In this document: one piece after another, positions 55,502-63,860 of the stretch
Position numbering within the stretch: position 1 is the first letter of the stretch
Layout of the letters: every line of letters starts with the position of its first letter
Assembly (NCBI RefSeq): GCF_007990715.1
Contig: NZ_BJWY01000006.1
Location: 1 to 64,000, forward strand
DNA: 64,000 bases
Reading direction: 5' to 3'
Source: Nocardia seriolae NBRC 15557
GTDB lineage: Bacteria; Actinomycetota; Actinomycetes; Mycobacteriales; Mycobacteriaceae
Translations under genes and position numbers: made by a program
Notes under the pieces: model-generated
The model's input: only the letters and a program-made list of their open reading frames with translations
Databases searched by the model: none
What the model was told of the DNA's origin: nothing

Positions 55502-56530
55502 GTGCGTGAACTTCGAGTAATCGGGTTGACGCCCGACTCCACGCACATCGTGTGCATCGATACCGAGAGCGGCCAGAAGTATCGGCTCGCCGCCGATGAC
55601 AAACTGCGCGCCGCTGCCCGCGGAGATCTTGCCCGATTCGGCCAAATCGAGATCGAAACGGAAGCCACGATGCGTCCTCGCGATATCCAGGCCCGCATTC
55701 GCGCGGGTGCTTCGGTGGAGCAGGTCACCGAGGAATCCGGCATGCCGCTCTCGCGGGTCGAGCGGTTCGCGTATCCCGTTCTGCTGGAACGTGCCCGGGC
55801 CGCCGAGCTGGCGCAGAAGGCGCACCCGGTCCGCAATGACGGTCCGGCCGTGGAGACCCTGATCGAGATCGTGTCGGCCGCATTCGCCGAGCGCGGCCAC
55901 AATATCGAGGTCGCCGAGTGGGACGCCTGGAAGGACGAGAAGGGCTACTGGGTGGCCCAATTGCAGTGGCAGGCGGGCCGTTCGGTGATCGCCGCGCACT
56001 GGCGCTACCAGCCCGACGCACACGGCGGCTCGGTGGTGCCGCTCGACGATCCGGCCTCGGACCTCATCGATCCCGACTTCGGCCGGGCCCTGCGCGGCCT
56101 GGCGACCATCCTGCCGGACCAGAACGACATCGCGGTGGAGGAGGCCCCGGCCCCCGCGCCCGCACCCCGCGAGGAGCGTGTCGAATACGATTCCGCGCCC
56201 GCGCGGGTCGCCAAGCAGGCCGGTTCGGAGGACTACTTCGAGCAGCGCGCCGCGGTCGGTGACGGCACCGTGCCCGCGGTGACGGCCGCCGCTCCCGCGC
56301 CCGCCCCGGCTCCGGCCGCGAAAGAGCAGGCCGCTCCGGCGCTTCCGGCCCCCGCGACGCCCGCGCCCGCTCCGGAGGCACCGGCCGCCGAGACCGCCGC
56401 GGAACCCGCCCCGGCGCAGCCCGCCGCGAAGCCGAACGCGCAGAAGCCGAATCGGGCCAAGCGCGGCGGCAAGGCTCCGATGCCGTCCTGGGAGGACGTG
56501 CTGCTGGGGGTCCGCAGCTCAGGTCACTGA
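55502..56530 (+). CDS. sepH: Septation protein SepH
   Basis: Early actinobacterial cell-division protein that binds FtsZ. The 342-aa protein has the N-terminal DUF3071 domain (~1-175): MRELRVIGLTPDSTHIVCID, the helix-turn-helix-like MRPRDIQARIRAGASVEQVT, and VEWDAWKDEKGYWVAQLQW-like C-terminal strand. A long Ala/Pro-rich unstructured tail (~220-320) follows, and a conserved end APMPSWEDVLLGVRS. The start GTG 55502 has AGGAGG upstream. Rv0883c counterpart. Confidence 0.93.
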   Translation: MRELRVIGLTPDSTHIVCIDTESGQKYRLAADDKLRAAARGDLARFGQIEIETEATMRPRDIQARIRAGASVEQVTEESGMPLSRVERFAYPVLLERARAAELAQKAHPVRNDGPAVETLIEIVSAAFAERGHNIEVAEWDAWKDEKGYWVAQLQWQAGRSVIAAHWRYQPDAHGGSVVPLDDPASDLIDPDFGRALRGLATILPDQNDIAVEEAPAPAPAPREERVEYDSAPARVAKQAGSEDYFEQRAAVGDGTVPAVTAAAPAPAPAPAAKEQAAPALPAPATPAPAPEAPAAETAAEPAPAQPAAKPNAQKPNRAKRGGKAPMPSWEDVLLGVRSSGH

Positions 56531-56782
56531 GTAGTTCTCTGGCCGCACTGACCGGCGCTCGATTTTCGAGGATGCTAGAGGGTTGCTAGGCCCGCTGGCG
56601 TTCCGCATTCCGGCACGCCGGGAAACGGTGTTGGCAACAGCGACATTTCGACCGCCTCGGGGGTAGATTCATTATCTGGTGGCGGTCATTGCCGGGCCGA
56701 TCAGCGTCGACGCCGACGTTCGGCCGCCGAGTATTGCTCATTATTAGCTGACTTGTGTGCAATGACTAGGGAGGTGACGTCG

Positions 56783-57517
56783 GTGCCGTCCACGGTATCA
56801 TCCCTCTGGTACGTCGACGCCCCCGATCCGGTGGCGGTGCTGCGCGAACATCCCGGACCCGATCCGGATGCCGCCTTCGCGCTGGCCAAACAGCTCAACC
56901 CGGATCGCGACGTGGTGCCCGCGGCCTCGGGCACCATGAAGGTGTGGGCCGGGCCCGACCCCGAATCCGTCTATATCGGCTGCTATCCCGGCGTCACCGT
57001 CGTCTGCTCGAATCAGGCCGCGCTGCCGCGCCCCACCAAACTGCCGGAGTTGCTGGTGCGCCCGCTCGCCTCCGAGCACACCTACCTGGTCTCCTACGAC
57101 CTGTCCCTGGGCTGGGGCGCGTTCGCGGAATGGGAGCGCGGCGAATTCCGGCGCTCCTTCAGCGCCACCCGGGTCAATATCCTCGAGGACGAGGGCATGC
57201 CGCGGGTATGGGAGCTCACGTACTGGGCGGGCGAGCATCCCATCGAACTCGCGCCCGGTGAACTGCCCGATCCGCAGCTGCTGCCCTTCGATCCGCCCGA
57301 TTTCGCCGACGCCGCCAATCAGGAGTGGCTCGGATTCCGCTATCGCGGCAAGGCTTCCGAGGACGACCTGACCGCCGACCTGATCGAGGTGTGCGGCTTC
57401 TCGCTGTTCCCGAAGGGCGAGGCGCCCAGGCCCGAGTTCATCCCGGAACCGCGGGCCGAGGACAACGGCAAACGCGGTCTGCTGCGCTGGCTGCGCGGCC
57501 GCGACCGGGTGTCCTGA
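56783..57517 (+). CDS. DUF6928-like hypothetical protein
   Basis: A 244-aa soluble protein. VSSLWYVDAPDPVAVLREHP at the N-terminus, then YIGCYPGVTVVCSNQAALPR, SLGWGAFAEWERGEFRRSFS and a terminal CGFSLFPKGEAPRPEF segment match a family I know as DUF6928. It contains no enzyme motif. The start chosen is GTG 56783, because GGGAGG sits eight bases upstream; an ATG at 56762 would read through that site. The 250 bases before it hold no ORF and no clear signal beyond a TAGATT near 56666. Function unknown. Confidence 0.75.
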   Translation: MPSTVSSLWYVDAPDPVAVLREHPGPDPDAAFALAKQLNPDRDVVPAASGTMKVWAGPDPESVYIGCYPGVTVVCSNQAALPRPTKLPELLVRPLASEHTYLVSYDLSLGWGAFAEWERGEFRRSFSATRVNILEDEGMPRVWELTYWAGEHPIELAPGELPDPQLLPFDPPDFADAANQEWLGFRYRGKASEDDLTADLIEVCGFSLFPKGEAPRPEFIPEPRAEDNGKRGLLRWLRGRDRVS

Positions 57518-57530
57518 CCGACCGGCCGGG

Positions 57531-57824
57531 TCAGAACAGCAACAGCCCCGCCCACGCCAGCAGCACGCCGACGCCCAGCCCCGCGATCACCCAGCGGGTC
57601 ACCGGTGCGAACCGCCACCGCCACGCGGTCGGCGCGGCCCCGCCCACCGCGATCAGGTTGACCGCGACCGACACCAGCGGATGGATCTGGGCCAGCGCCG
57701 CTCCGAAGGCGTAGACGCCGACGGCCGTCAGCGCGGCCACCAGCGCCGCCGCGGTGATGCCTGCCGCCCACGGGGTCGGCTCGGAAATCCCGTATCCGTA
57801 CGGTCCGTCGGGCGGATGGGTCAC
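57531..57824 (-). CDS. DUF2537 membrane protein (Rv0882-like)
   Basis: A 97-aa protein with three hydrophobic segments (WAAGITAAALVAALTAVGVYAF, LVSVAVNLIAVGGAAPTAW, VIAGLGVGVLLAWAGLLLF). It matches the DUF2537 size and layout. Its GTG start overlaps the TGA of trmH (57821-57824), so it is translationally coupled to the methyltransferase. Function unknown. Confidence 0.82.
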   Translation of the reverse strand: MTHPPDGPYGYGISEPTPWAAGITAAALVAALTAVGVYAFGAALAQIHPLVSVAVNLIAVGGAAPTAWRWRFAPVTRWVIAGLGVGVLLAWAGLLLF

Positions 57825-58624
57825 TGGGCTCGCACTCTCTCGTAGAAGGCCATAGCGGCGGCGGTGGCAACATTAAGCGAATCCGTGCCCGGCGTCATGG
57901 GGATGCGGGCGCGAATATCGCTGGCCCGCATGGTCTCCTCGGTGAGGCCGGGGCCCTCCGCGCCCAGCAGCAGCGCCACCCTGTCGCCGGTCATGGCGGT
58001 GGCCAGGGTGTCGGCCTTCGGGTTCGGGGTCAGGGCGATGATCTGGAAGCCGCTGTCGCGCAGCACGTCCAGCCCCTCCGGGAACGGCGGCAGCTGGGCG
58101 AACGGCACCCGCAGCACGTGCCCCATGGAGACGCGCACCGCACGCCGGTAGAGCGGATCCGAGCAGCGGTCGCCGAACAGCACCGCGTCCGCGCCCAGCC
58201 CGGCGGCATTGCGGAAGATCGACCCGATGTTCTCGTGGTCGTTCACGCCCTCGAGCACGGCCACCGTACGCGCGTCGGCGAGCACCTCGTCGGCGGTGAG
58301 TTCCCGCGGCCGATAAGCCCCCGCGAGTACGCCGCGATTCAAATGGAATCCGACGACTCGCGCCATTACCTCCGCGCTGGCCTGGTAATACGGAATATCG
58401 ACCCCGGCCAGATCTTCGGCGAGCTGTTCATATCGGCGTTCCACCCCCAGAAGTGCGAACGGCGTGAATCGCGAAGCCAGCATCCGCTGGACGACCACGA
58501 CCCCCTCGGCGATCACCAAACCCTTGCCTCCGGGCAGGTCGGGCCGCCGGTCGGCATTATTGAGGTCGCGGAAATCGGCGACCCGCGGGTCCTCCGGGTC
58601 ATCGATCAGGATTACTGTGCTCAA
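57821..58624 (-). CDS. TrmH/SpoU-family RNA 2'-O-methyltransferase
   Basis: A 267-aa SPOUT enzyme. It has a substrate-binding N-terminal domain and the knot domain with the three SpoU motifs: NDHENIGSIFRNAAGLGADA, LLLGAEGPGL and IPMTPGTDSLNVATAAAMAFY. It would methylate the 2'-OH of a tRNA or rRNA nucleotide; the site is unknown. It corresponds to Rv0881. The start is TTG (58622-58624), which lies inside the duplicated element that also supplies the GGAGGG ribosome-binding site. Confidence 0.9.
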   Translation of the reverse strand: MSTVILIDDPEDPRVADFRDLNNADRRPDLPGGKGLVIAEGVVVVQRMLASRFTPFALLGVERRYEQLAEDLAGVDIPYYQASAEVMARVVGFHLNRGVLAGAYRPRELTADEVLADARTVAVLEGVNDHENIGSIFRNAAGLGADAVLFGDRCSDPLYRRAVRVSMGHVLRVPFAQLPPFPEGLDVLRDSGFQIIALTPNPKADTLATAMTGDRVALLLGAEGPGLTEETMRASDIRARIPMTPGTDSLNVATAAAMAFYERVRAQ

Positions 58625-58744
58625 TTTGCCCTCCGCTTCGCTCCGGGCGGGTTCGCGGCCCTGGGGGTCTCGTTCTTCCCTCCCTCCGCTCCTCCGCTTC
58701 GCTCCCCCGCTCCGCTCAGTCCAGAACGAGACGGGCCGCGAACC
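58622..58744 (-). repeat. Duplicated ~122-bp hairpin element, copy A (TTG start and RBS of trmH)
   Basis: Nearly identical to 63703-63824; differences are two substitutions and a few small indels. It reads, on the + strand, CAATTTGCCCTCCGCTTCGC at one end and AGAACGAGACGGGCCGCGAACC (22 bases, shown here by ends only: AGAACG...GCGAACC) at the other. GGTTCGCGGCCC plus CTCGTTCT inside pairs with that far end, making a long hairpin. On the reverse strand its last bases give GGAGGGCAAATTG, a ribosome-binding site and TTG start. Confidence 0.9.
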
Positions 58745-58851
58745 TTCACGGTATTGGATTCGAATGTCGGGGCTCGGGCTGGTGGCAATTCGATGTGGCG
58801 CGGGGCATAGGGTGATCGGGACCCGATCCCGATAATCGAAGAGGACAGCCC

Positions 58852-59214
58852 ATGAGCAGCAAGCCGGAAATCGAGTTCCAGGATGGCCCCGCCCCCGTCG
58901 AGCTCGTGATCAAGGACCTCGTCGTGGGCGATGGCGCCGAGGCCAAGCCGGGCGACACCGTCGATGTCCACTACGTGGGTGTCGAGTTCGACAGCGGCGA
59001 GCAGTTCGACGCCTCCTGGGACCGCGGCGAGTCCATCACCTTCCCGCTGCGCGGCCTGATCCAGGGCTGGCAGGACGGCATTCCCGGCATGAAGGTCGGC
59101 GGCCGCCGCCAGCTCACCATCCCGCCGAAGCTGGCCTACGGCGAGTCCGGCGGCCACCACCTGTCGGGCAAGACCCTGGTCTTCGTCATCGACCTGCTGG
59201 ACGTCCTGAACTGA
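58852..59214 (+). CDS. FKBP-type peptidyl-prolyl cis-trans isomerase
   Basis: A 120-aa cytoplasmic single-domain FKBP: GDGAEAKPGDTVDVHYVGVE, FDASWDRGESITFPL, LIQGWQDGIPGMKVGGRRQL, LAYGESGG, and LVFVIDLLDV, which are the standard FKBP blocks with the proline-pocket Tyr, Asp, Trp and Phe equivalents present. ATG 58852 with GAGGA upstream. It is divergent from the trmH operon. A strong terminator follows. Confidence 0.93.
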   Translation: MSSKPEIEFQDGPAPVELVIKDLVVGDGAEAKPGDTVDVHYVGVEFDSGEQFDASWDRGESITFPLRGLIQGWQDGIPGMKVGGRRQLTIPPKLAYGESGGHHLSGKTLVFVIDLLDVLN

Positions 59215-59237
59215 CCGACGCCGAGTCGGTTGCGAGC

Positions 59238-59281
59238 AACGTGCCCGCCCGCGCTGAAAAGCGCTGGCGGGCACGTTTTTT
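59238..59281 (+). terminator. Terminator of the FKBP gene
   Basis: ACGTGCCCGCC pairs with GGCGGGCACGT, with an inner CGCT/AGCG stem and a GAAA loop, followed by TTTTTT. It starts about 25 bases after the FKBP stop and also faces the convergent RDD gene. Confidence 0.9.
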
Positions 59282-59291
59282 CGCGGTGGGG

Positions 59292-59924
59292 TCAGACCTT
59301 GACGACGATGGTGCTCAGGATCTTGTCGGCGAAGGTCTGGCGTTTGGCGTCCCAGAGCGGCCAGAGGAATCCGATGTAGCAGGGCAGGGCGTCGACGACG
59401 TGGCAGATGCGGCGGACGAAGGCCATGCCGAAGCCCAGCGGCTGTCCGTCGGCCTCGCGAACCAGCCTGATGCCCAGCATCTTCTTGCCCGGGGTCTGGC
59501 CGGTCTTGCCCTCCAGATAGATGAGGTAGAACCCCACGACCAGGCCGTAGAGCACGCCCAGCGCGATGAGCGCGATGCCCGCGCCGGACAGGCCGCCCGA
59601 ACACGAGGTGCTGTAGGAGGTGTCGGTATGTTCGGTGACGCAGTCCGCGTCCTTGAAGCCGATGGCGAAGCCGATGCCGTAGAGGATGAGCACGGGCAGG
59701 CTCGCGATCAGGAAGTCGACGATGTAGGCCCCGACCCGGGCGCCCCAACTGGCATAGGGCGGTTGGGGATACGCCCCGTAACCGGGTGCGGGCTGATAGC
59801 CGTAGTCGACCGGCTGTCCGGGATAGCCGCCGGGCGGGGGCGGCTGTCCGTAGCCGGGGGGTGGCTGCTGACCGTAGCCGGGCTGTTGCGGTTGCTGCGA
59901 GTAGGGATCGTTGCCGTACGTCAT
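59292..59924 (-). CDS. RDD-family membrane protein with Pro/Gln/Tyr-rich N-terminus
   Basis: A 210-aa paralogue of the RDD protein at 51239. The N-terminal ~55 residues are PGYGQQPP-type low complexity. The RDD domain follows, with YASWGARVGAYIVDFLIASL, a Cys-loop (CVTEHTDTSYSTSC), GQTPGKKMLGIRLVREADG, and GFLWPLWDAKRQTFADKILS. Three transmembrane helices. ATG 59922-59924 has GGGAGGAT upstream. The C-terminal halves of the two paralogues are closely alike, while the N-terminal repeats differ. Role unknown. Confidence 0.86.
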   Translation of the reverse strand: MTYGNDPYSQQPQQPGYGQQPPPGYGQPPPPGGYPGQPVDYGYQPAPGYGAYPQPPYASWGARVGAYIVDFLIASLPVLILYGIGFAIGFKDADCVTEHTDTSYSTSCSGGLSGAGIALIALGVLYGLVVGFYLIYLEGKTGQTPGKKMLGIRLVREADGQPLGFGMAFVRRICHVVDALPCYIGFLWPLWDAKRQTFADKILSTIVVKV

Positions 59925-59976
59925 CGGATCCTCCCCTGGGGGATGCGGGGGTATTGCCCCCGCATTGTCTCCTGAA

Positions 59977-60267
59977 TTACGAACCCACGACGGCATTCAT
60001 GATGGTTCCCGCGCTGGTCGCGGTGGCGCCGCCCATCATGGCGTTGGCGATCATCTTGGGTGAGGCCGAGCCGCCGCCCCACTTCTCCCAGGCGAAGCGT
60101 CCGCCGCCGTAGGTGATGGCCGCGATGCCGGACATCTGCACGAACCAGGTGAAGTAGTGGAACATCTTCATCATCTTGTCCGCCATGGGCGGGGTTTCCG
60201 CGGTGGGATTGCCAATCTGGGCGAGAACCGTGCCGTACATGTCGTGCGCGGCCATCAGCATGCTCAC
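59977..60267 (-). CDS. Small membrane protein of pilin-like size (96 aa)
   Basis: A 96-aa protein with two hydrophobic stretches, FTWFVQMSGIAAITYGGGRFAW and the methionine/alanine-rich MIANAMMGGATATSAGTIMN, and no cleavable signal. The size and the two-helix topology recall VirB2/TrbC-type pilins, but no conserved sequence motif is seen and no conjugation genes are nearby. The start is GTG 60265-60267 with AGAGGAAA upstream. It lies 52 bases upstream of the RDD gene on the same strand. Function unknown. Confidence 0.7.
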   Translation of the reverse strand: MSMLMAAHDMYGTVLAQIGNPTAETPPMADKMMKMFHYFTWFVQMSGIAAITYGGGRFAWEKWGGGSASPKMIANAMMGGATATSAGTIMNAVVGS

Positions 60268-60410
60268 GATCGTTTCCTCTCCGGTACCGGGGCGCTGGGT
60301 GGAGCCAGGGAGCGGTTAGAGCGGACGAGCTTTCGAAACGGGTCGATTAGAGCAATTCGGGCACAGTCTAACCGGGTGAATCGCCGATCGTTGCTGATTG
60401 TTTGCGAACG

Positions 60411-61571
60411 TTATTTGCGAATGATGTCGACGGGGTCGGTCAGGGCCGCCGAAATGGTCACTTGCTGTGGAACTCCGAACTGCGGCAGCGACCCCAATGC
60501 CTGATTTGTCTGATTGCCCAGGGTTTTGGTGACCGCCTGCAACTGCGTGACACCACCGGTGAGAGCCTGCAGGGCCGCGGTCAGCTGGGTGCCGGCCTGA
60601 TCGGCGATGGCCGGAATCTGCTGCGCCAGCGACGCGCCCTGATTCAACTGCGCGCTGGCGTCATTCAGCTTGGTGGCGGCGTCGCGCAGCAGCTGCCCGA
60701 CCTTGGCATCCGGAGTGACTTGCGTTCCGGTCAGATTGGCGAAGCCGCTCAGCTGGGCATCGGCCTGGTTGGCGATGTTCTGTAGCGCCCGCAGCTGGGT
60801 GATAACGCTGGCCAGCTGCGGATCATTCGCGAACGGTAGCGCTTGCAGCAGCGGAACGACGAGATTGAGCCCGCCCGCCAGCGTGTCCGCCGACTGCGTC
60901 ACCTGTCCCATGGTGACGCCGGTCGAATCCAGCGCCGTGGCAAGCTGATTCGCCTGCGTGGTGGCCGCGGACAGCGTCGAATTCAACGCGTCGATGCCGG
61001 AGGTCAGCTGTCCCGCACCGGCTTTGGCCTGGTTCAGGAAGCCCATCATCTGATCCGCGCCGCCGGAGAACTGCGACGCGCCGTCCGCGGCGGCCTGCAC
61101 GCCCGCGCTGAGCAGCTGCGAGGTGCCCGCGATCTGGGAGACCTGCAGGCGTGCGGTGTTCATGGTCGCGAACATGGTGTCCAGCCCGGCGGCGCTGATC
61201 TTCTTGGTCACCTCGTTCACCGCGTCATTGACCAGGTTCGCGTCGGCGCGCCGGTGGGTGTCCACGGTGACCTGCGCCTTGACCGGCTTGGCGGTGGCCA
61301 GCGACTTGATGTCGGCGGTGAGGTCGGCGGGCAGGGTGACGACGGCGGCGTAGTCCTTGGTGTCGGCCTCGGCCACCACGTCCCAGCGCCGGGTTCCGCT
61401 GTCCTGCAGCTCCTTCGCGATGCGCGCCCCGAGCGGCCCGCTGTCGTCGTTGACCAGGGCCACCGCGGTGGGCGCGGAGCGCAGCCGCAGGACACTGAGG
61501 GTGCCCGCGGTGACCGCGGCGGCGAGCAGCAGGACGATCAGGACCCAGCGGGTGCGTTTTCCGAACACCAT
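60411..61571 (-). CDS. YhgE/Pip-like extracytoplasmic heptad-repeat protein, lacking the C-terminal membrane domain
   Basis: A 386-aa protein. One N-terminal transmembrane helix (VLIVLLLAAAVTAGTLSVL) is followed by the YhgE-type segment PTAVALVNDDSGPLG. Then ~270 residues are rich in the x-x-L-x-x-G/A heptads typical of YhgE/Pip proteins (GASQFSGGADQMMGFLNQAK, GAGQLTSGIDALNSTL). The usual block of about five C-terminal helices is missing; the chain ends at VDIIRK. It could be a truncated protein or a distinct short class. ATG 61569-61571. It follows prrB by 26 bases on the same strand. Confidence 0.75.
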   Translation of the reverse strand: MVFGKRTRWVLIVLLLAAAVTAGTLSVLRLRSAPTAVALVNDDSGPLGARIAKELQDSGTRRWDVVAEADTKDYAAVVTLPADLTADIKSLATAKPVKAQVTVDTHRRADANLVNDAVNEVTKKISAAGLDTMFATMNTARLQVSQIAGTSQLLSAGVQAAADGASQFSGGADQMMGFLNQAKAGAGQLTSGIDALNSTLSAATTQANQLATALDSTGVTMGQVTQSADTLAGGLNLVVPLLQALPFANDPQLASVITQLRALQNIANQADAQLSGFANLTGTQVTPDAKVGQLLRDAATKLNDASAQLNQGASLAQQIPAIADQAGTQLTAALQALTGGVTQLQAVTKTLGNQTNQALGSLPQFGVPQQVTISAALTDPVDIIRK

Positions 61572-61597
61572 AAAGACCGTAGAGGCCCTGATTGGCG

Positions 61598-63001
61598 CTA
61601 CCTCTGATGGTTGTCTGAGAGTGCGGTAAAGACCGGTCGATCCGGAAGCTCCAGCACCAGCCGCACGCCACCCAGCCCGCTGTCCTCGAAATAGGCGCGT
61701 CCGCCGTGCAATTGGGCCTGCTGCGCGACCAGTGCCAGGCCCAGACCGGATCCGCCCTTGGCCGCCCTGCTACCCCGGACGAAGCGCTCGAACACCGCCT
61801 CGCGCTCGTCGGCGGGCAGTCCGCGGCCATTGTCGTCCACGGCGATCACGATGAACCCGTCGCCGCGGCGGTGCGCGGACAGGACGGCCTCGGTGGCCCC
61901 GCCGTGTTTGACCGAATTGGTGAGCGCATTGTCGATCGCCAGCCGCAGCCCGGTGGGCAGGCCCCGGGTGACCAGTTCGGTGTCGGAGTCGATGTGCACC
62001 TTCAGCTGCGGGAAGTGCCGCATGGCGTCGTGGGCGGCGGCGTCGCAGAGCTCGGCCACATCGGTGCTCACGTGATCGCGTTCATTGGTGAGGTCGCCCG
62101 CGGCCAGCCGCTCCAGCGCCGCGAGGGTGGTCTCCACCCGGTTCTGCCCGCGCTGCAGATCGGTGAGGATCTCCCGGCGCTGTTGCTCGCTCAGATCGAG
62201 GGTGCTGAGCACCTCGAGATCGGTGCGCATGGCGGTGAGCGGGGTGCGCAGCTCGTGCGCGGAGACCGCGGCGAAGTCGCGGGCGGTCTCCAGGGCGGCG
62301 GCCGTCTCGATCTGCGCCCGATCCACCCGCTCCAGCAGGGTATTGACCGCCTCGGCGAGCTTGTCGGCCTCCTTCACGCCCGAACCGTCCACCGTCAGCG
62401 TGCCGGTCTCGCCATTGGGACCGCGCTCGTCGAGGGCCCGGGGGAGTTTCACGATGGGTCGCACCGCACGCCCGCCGAGCAGCCAGCCCAGTCCGGCCGA
62501 GGCCGTCACCGCCAGCCCCGCGGCCAGGTACACCCAGCGCCGCTGCTCGTTGATGGTCTTCTCGGTCTGGTTGGTCGGAATGCCGAGGGACACAACGCGT
62601 CCCGTCGGCTGTGCTTCGGTGGTGGTGAGCACCCGGTAGGTATTGCCGTCCACGATGACGGTGGCATTGCCGACCGGCAGCGGCGGCAGTCGCACCGGGG
62701 TGCTGGCCAGGGAGCCGTCCGCATTGCGGACCGTCAGCGCCATTTCCTTGTTGGGCGCGAGCAGATCGACCACGTCGACGGCGAAGATCGGCTGGATGAG
62801 CACCAGCCGCGACACCATCGACAGCTGCTGATCGGCCTGCGCCAGATTGCTGCGGCCGATCGCGTAGATGGTGATCCAGCTCAGAATCGCCACGATGATG
62901 GTCGCGCCCAACGCGGCCGCGGCGGCGACGCGCAGGCGCAGCGTGTAGGACCAGCGGCGCGGACGCAGCCCGGGCGCGGGCTCGGGAATCACCGGGCGCA
63001 C
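61598..63001 (-). CDS. prrB: Sensor histidine kinase PrrB
   Basis: A 467-aa membrane kinase. A first helix (~26-50), an extracytoplasmic sensor (~55-155), a second helix (~157-176), HAMP, then the H-box VSAHELRTPL (His249) and the ATPase with N-box IDNALTNSVKHG, DNGRG and GGSGLGLALV. It begins at GTG 62999-63001, two bases after the prrA stop, so it is coupled. It corresponds to Rv0902c. The signal is unknown; in mycobacteria PrrAB responds to infection-related and nitrogen or redox conditions. Confidence 0.91.
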   Translation of the reverse strand: MRPVIPEPAPGLRPRRWSYTLRLRVAAAAALGATIIVAILSWITIYAIGRSNLAQADQQLSMVSRLVLIQPIFAVDVVDLLAPNKEMALTVRNADGSLASTPVRLPPLPVGNATVIVDGNTYRVLTTTEAQPTGRVVSLGIPTNQTEKTINEQRRWVYLAAGLAVTASAGLGWLLGGRAVRPIVKLPRALDERGPNGETGTLTVDGSGVKEADKLAEAVNTLLERVDRAQIETAAALETARDFAAVSAHELRTPLTAMRTDLEVLSTLDLSEQQRREILTDLQRGQNRVETTLAALERLAAGDLTNERDHVSTDVAELCDAAAHDAMRHFPQLKVHIDSDTELVTRGLPTGLRLAIDNALTNSVKHGGATEAVLSAHRRGDGFIVIAVDDNGRGLPADEREAVFERFVRGSRAAKGGSGLGLALVAQQAQLHGGRAYFEDSGLGGVRLVLELPDRPVFTALSDNHQR

Positions 63002-63003
63002 GG

Positions 63004-63705
63004 CTATTTGGGTGCGCGCAGGATGAATCCCACGCCGCGAATCGTGTGCAGCAGGCGCGGGGTGCCGTCGACCTCGAGTTTGCGTCGCAGATAGCCGACG
63101 AAGACGTCGACCACATTGGTGTCGGCCGCGAAATCGTAGCCCCACACCAGTTCCAGCAGGCGTTCGCGGCTCAGCACCACCCCGGCGCTGCGGGCCAGCG
63201 TGGACAGCAGCTCGAATTCCCGCTTGGTGAGCTCGATTTCGGTGCCGTTCAACAGGGCGCGATACCCGGCCACGTCGACTTCCAAGGGGCCCACCGTGAT
63301 CGCGCCCGGGATGGCCGAGGCCGGGTGGTCGGTGCGCCGCCGTAGCAGCGCCTTGATGCGGGCCACCAGTTCGGCCAGCACGAACGGCTTCACCAGATAG
63401 TCGTCGGCCCCCGATTCCAGGCCCGCGATCCGGTCGTCGACCGAACTGCGCGCCGACAGCACGCAGATCGGCACCTCGTTGCCCATCGCGCGCAGCGCCG
63501 TGACCACGCCCGCGCCGTCCAGCACGGGCATGTTCATATCGAGCACCACCGCGTCGGGCGCGGATTCATTGACGCTGCGCAGCGCCGCAGCGCCGTCCCG
63601 GGCGATCACCACCCGGAAACCCGACAGCCGGAGCCCGCGCTCAACCGATGCGAGCACGTCCTCGTCGTCGTCGACGACCAGGACTGTAGGTACCGCTGTG
63701 TCCAA
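63004..63705 (-). CDS. prrA: Response regulator PrrA (OmpR family)
   Basis: A 233-aa regulator. The receiver domain has VVDDDED, phospho-acceptor Asp56 in [28 protein letters not shown] and the conserved Lys in LVKPF. The OmpR winged helix is [17 protein letters not shown]...[24 protein letters not shown]. The similarity to mycobacterial PrrA is high along its length, including the last motif [12 protein letters not shown]. The start is TTG 63703-63705. That TTG and the GGAGGGCAAA in front of it belong to the duplicated element, so this regulator's translation initiation was built by the repeat. Confidence 0.94.
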   Translation of the reverse strand: MDTAVPTVLVVDDDEDVLASVERGLRLSGFRVVIARDGAAALRSVNESAPDAVVLDMNMPVLDGAGVVTALRAMGNEVPICVLSARSSVDDRIAGLESGADDYLVKPFVLAELVARIKALLRRRTDHPASAIPGAITVGPLEVDVAGYRALLNGTEIELTKREFELLSTLARSAGVVLSRERLLELVWGYDFAADTNVVDVFVGYLRRKLEVDGTPRLLHTIRGVGFILRAPK

Positions 63706-63824
63706 TTTGCCCTCCGCTTCGCTCCGGGCGGGTTCGCGGCCCTGAAGGTCTCGTTCTTCCCTCCTCCGCTCCTCCGCTTCGCTCCCCCCGCTCCGTCAGT
63801 CCAGAACGAGACGGGCCGCGAACC
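63703..63824 (-). repeat. Duplicated ~122-bp hairpin element, copy B (TTG start and RBS of prrA)
   Basis: Second copy of the element at 58622-58744. Its end nearest prrA supplies GGAGGGCAAATTG. The hairpin arms GGTTCGCGGCCC and GGGCCGCGAACC are intact. The two copies are 5.1 kb apart in the same orientation, each directly at the start codon of an unrelated gene. Confidence 0.9.
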
Positions 63825-63860
63825 GGGGAGTGTTGCTCTCCCAGTATCGCGGCTCTGAGC

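Noticed and set aside
58622..58744. Insertion sequence or transposase remnant
   Set aside because: The element is 122 bp, has no coding frame and no flanking target duplication was seen; it is better described as a non-autonomous or gene-converting repeat.
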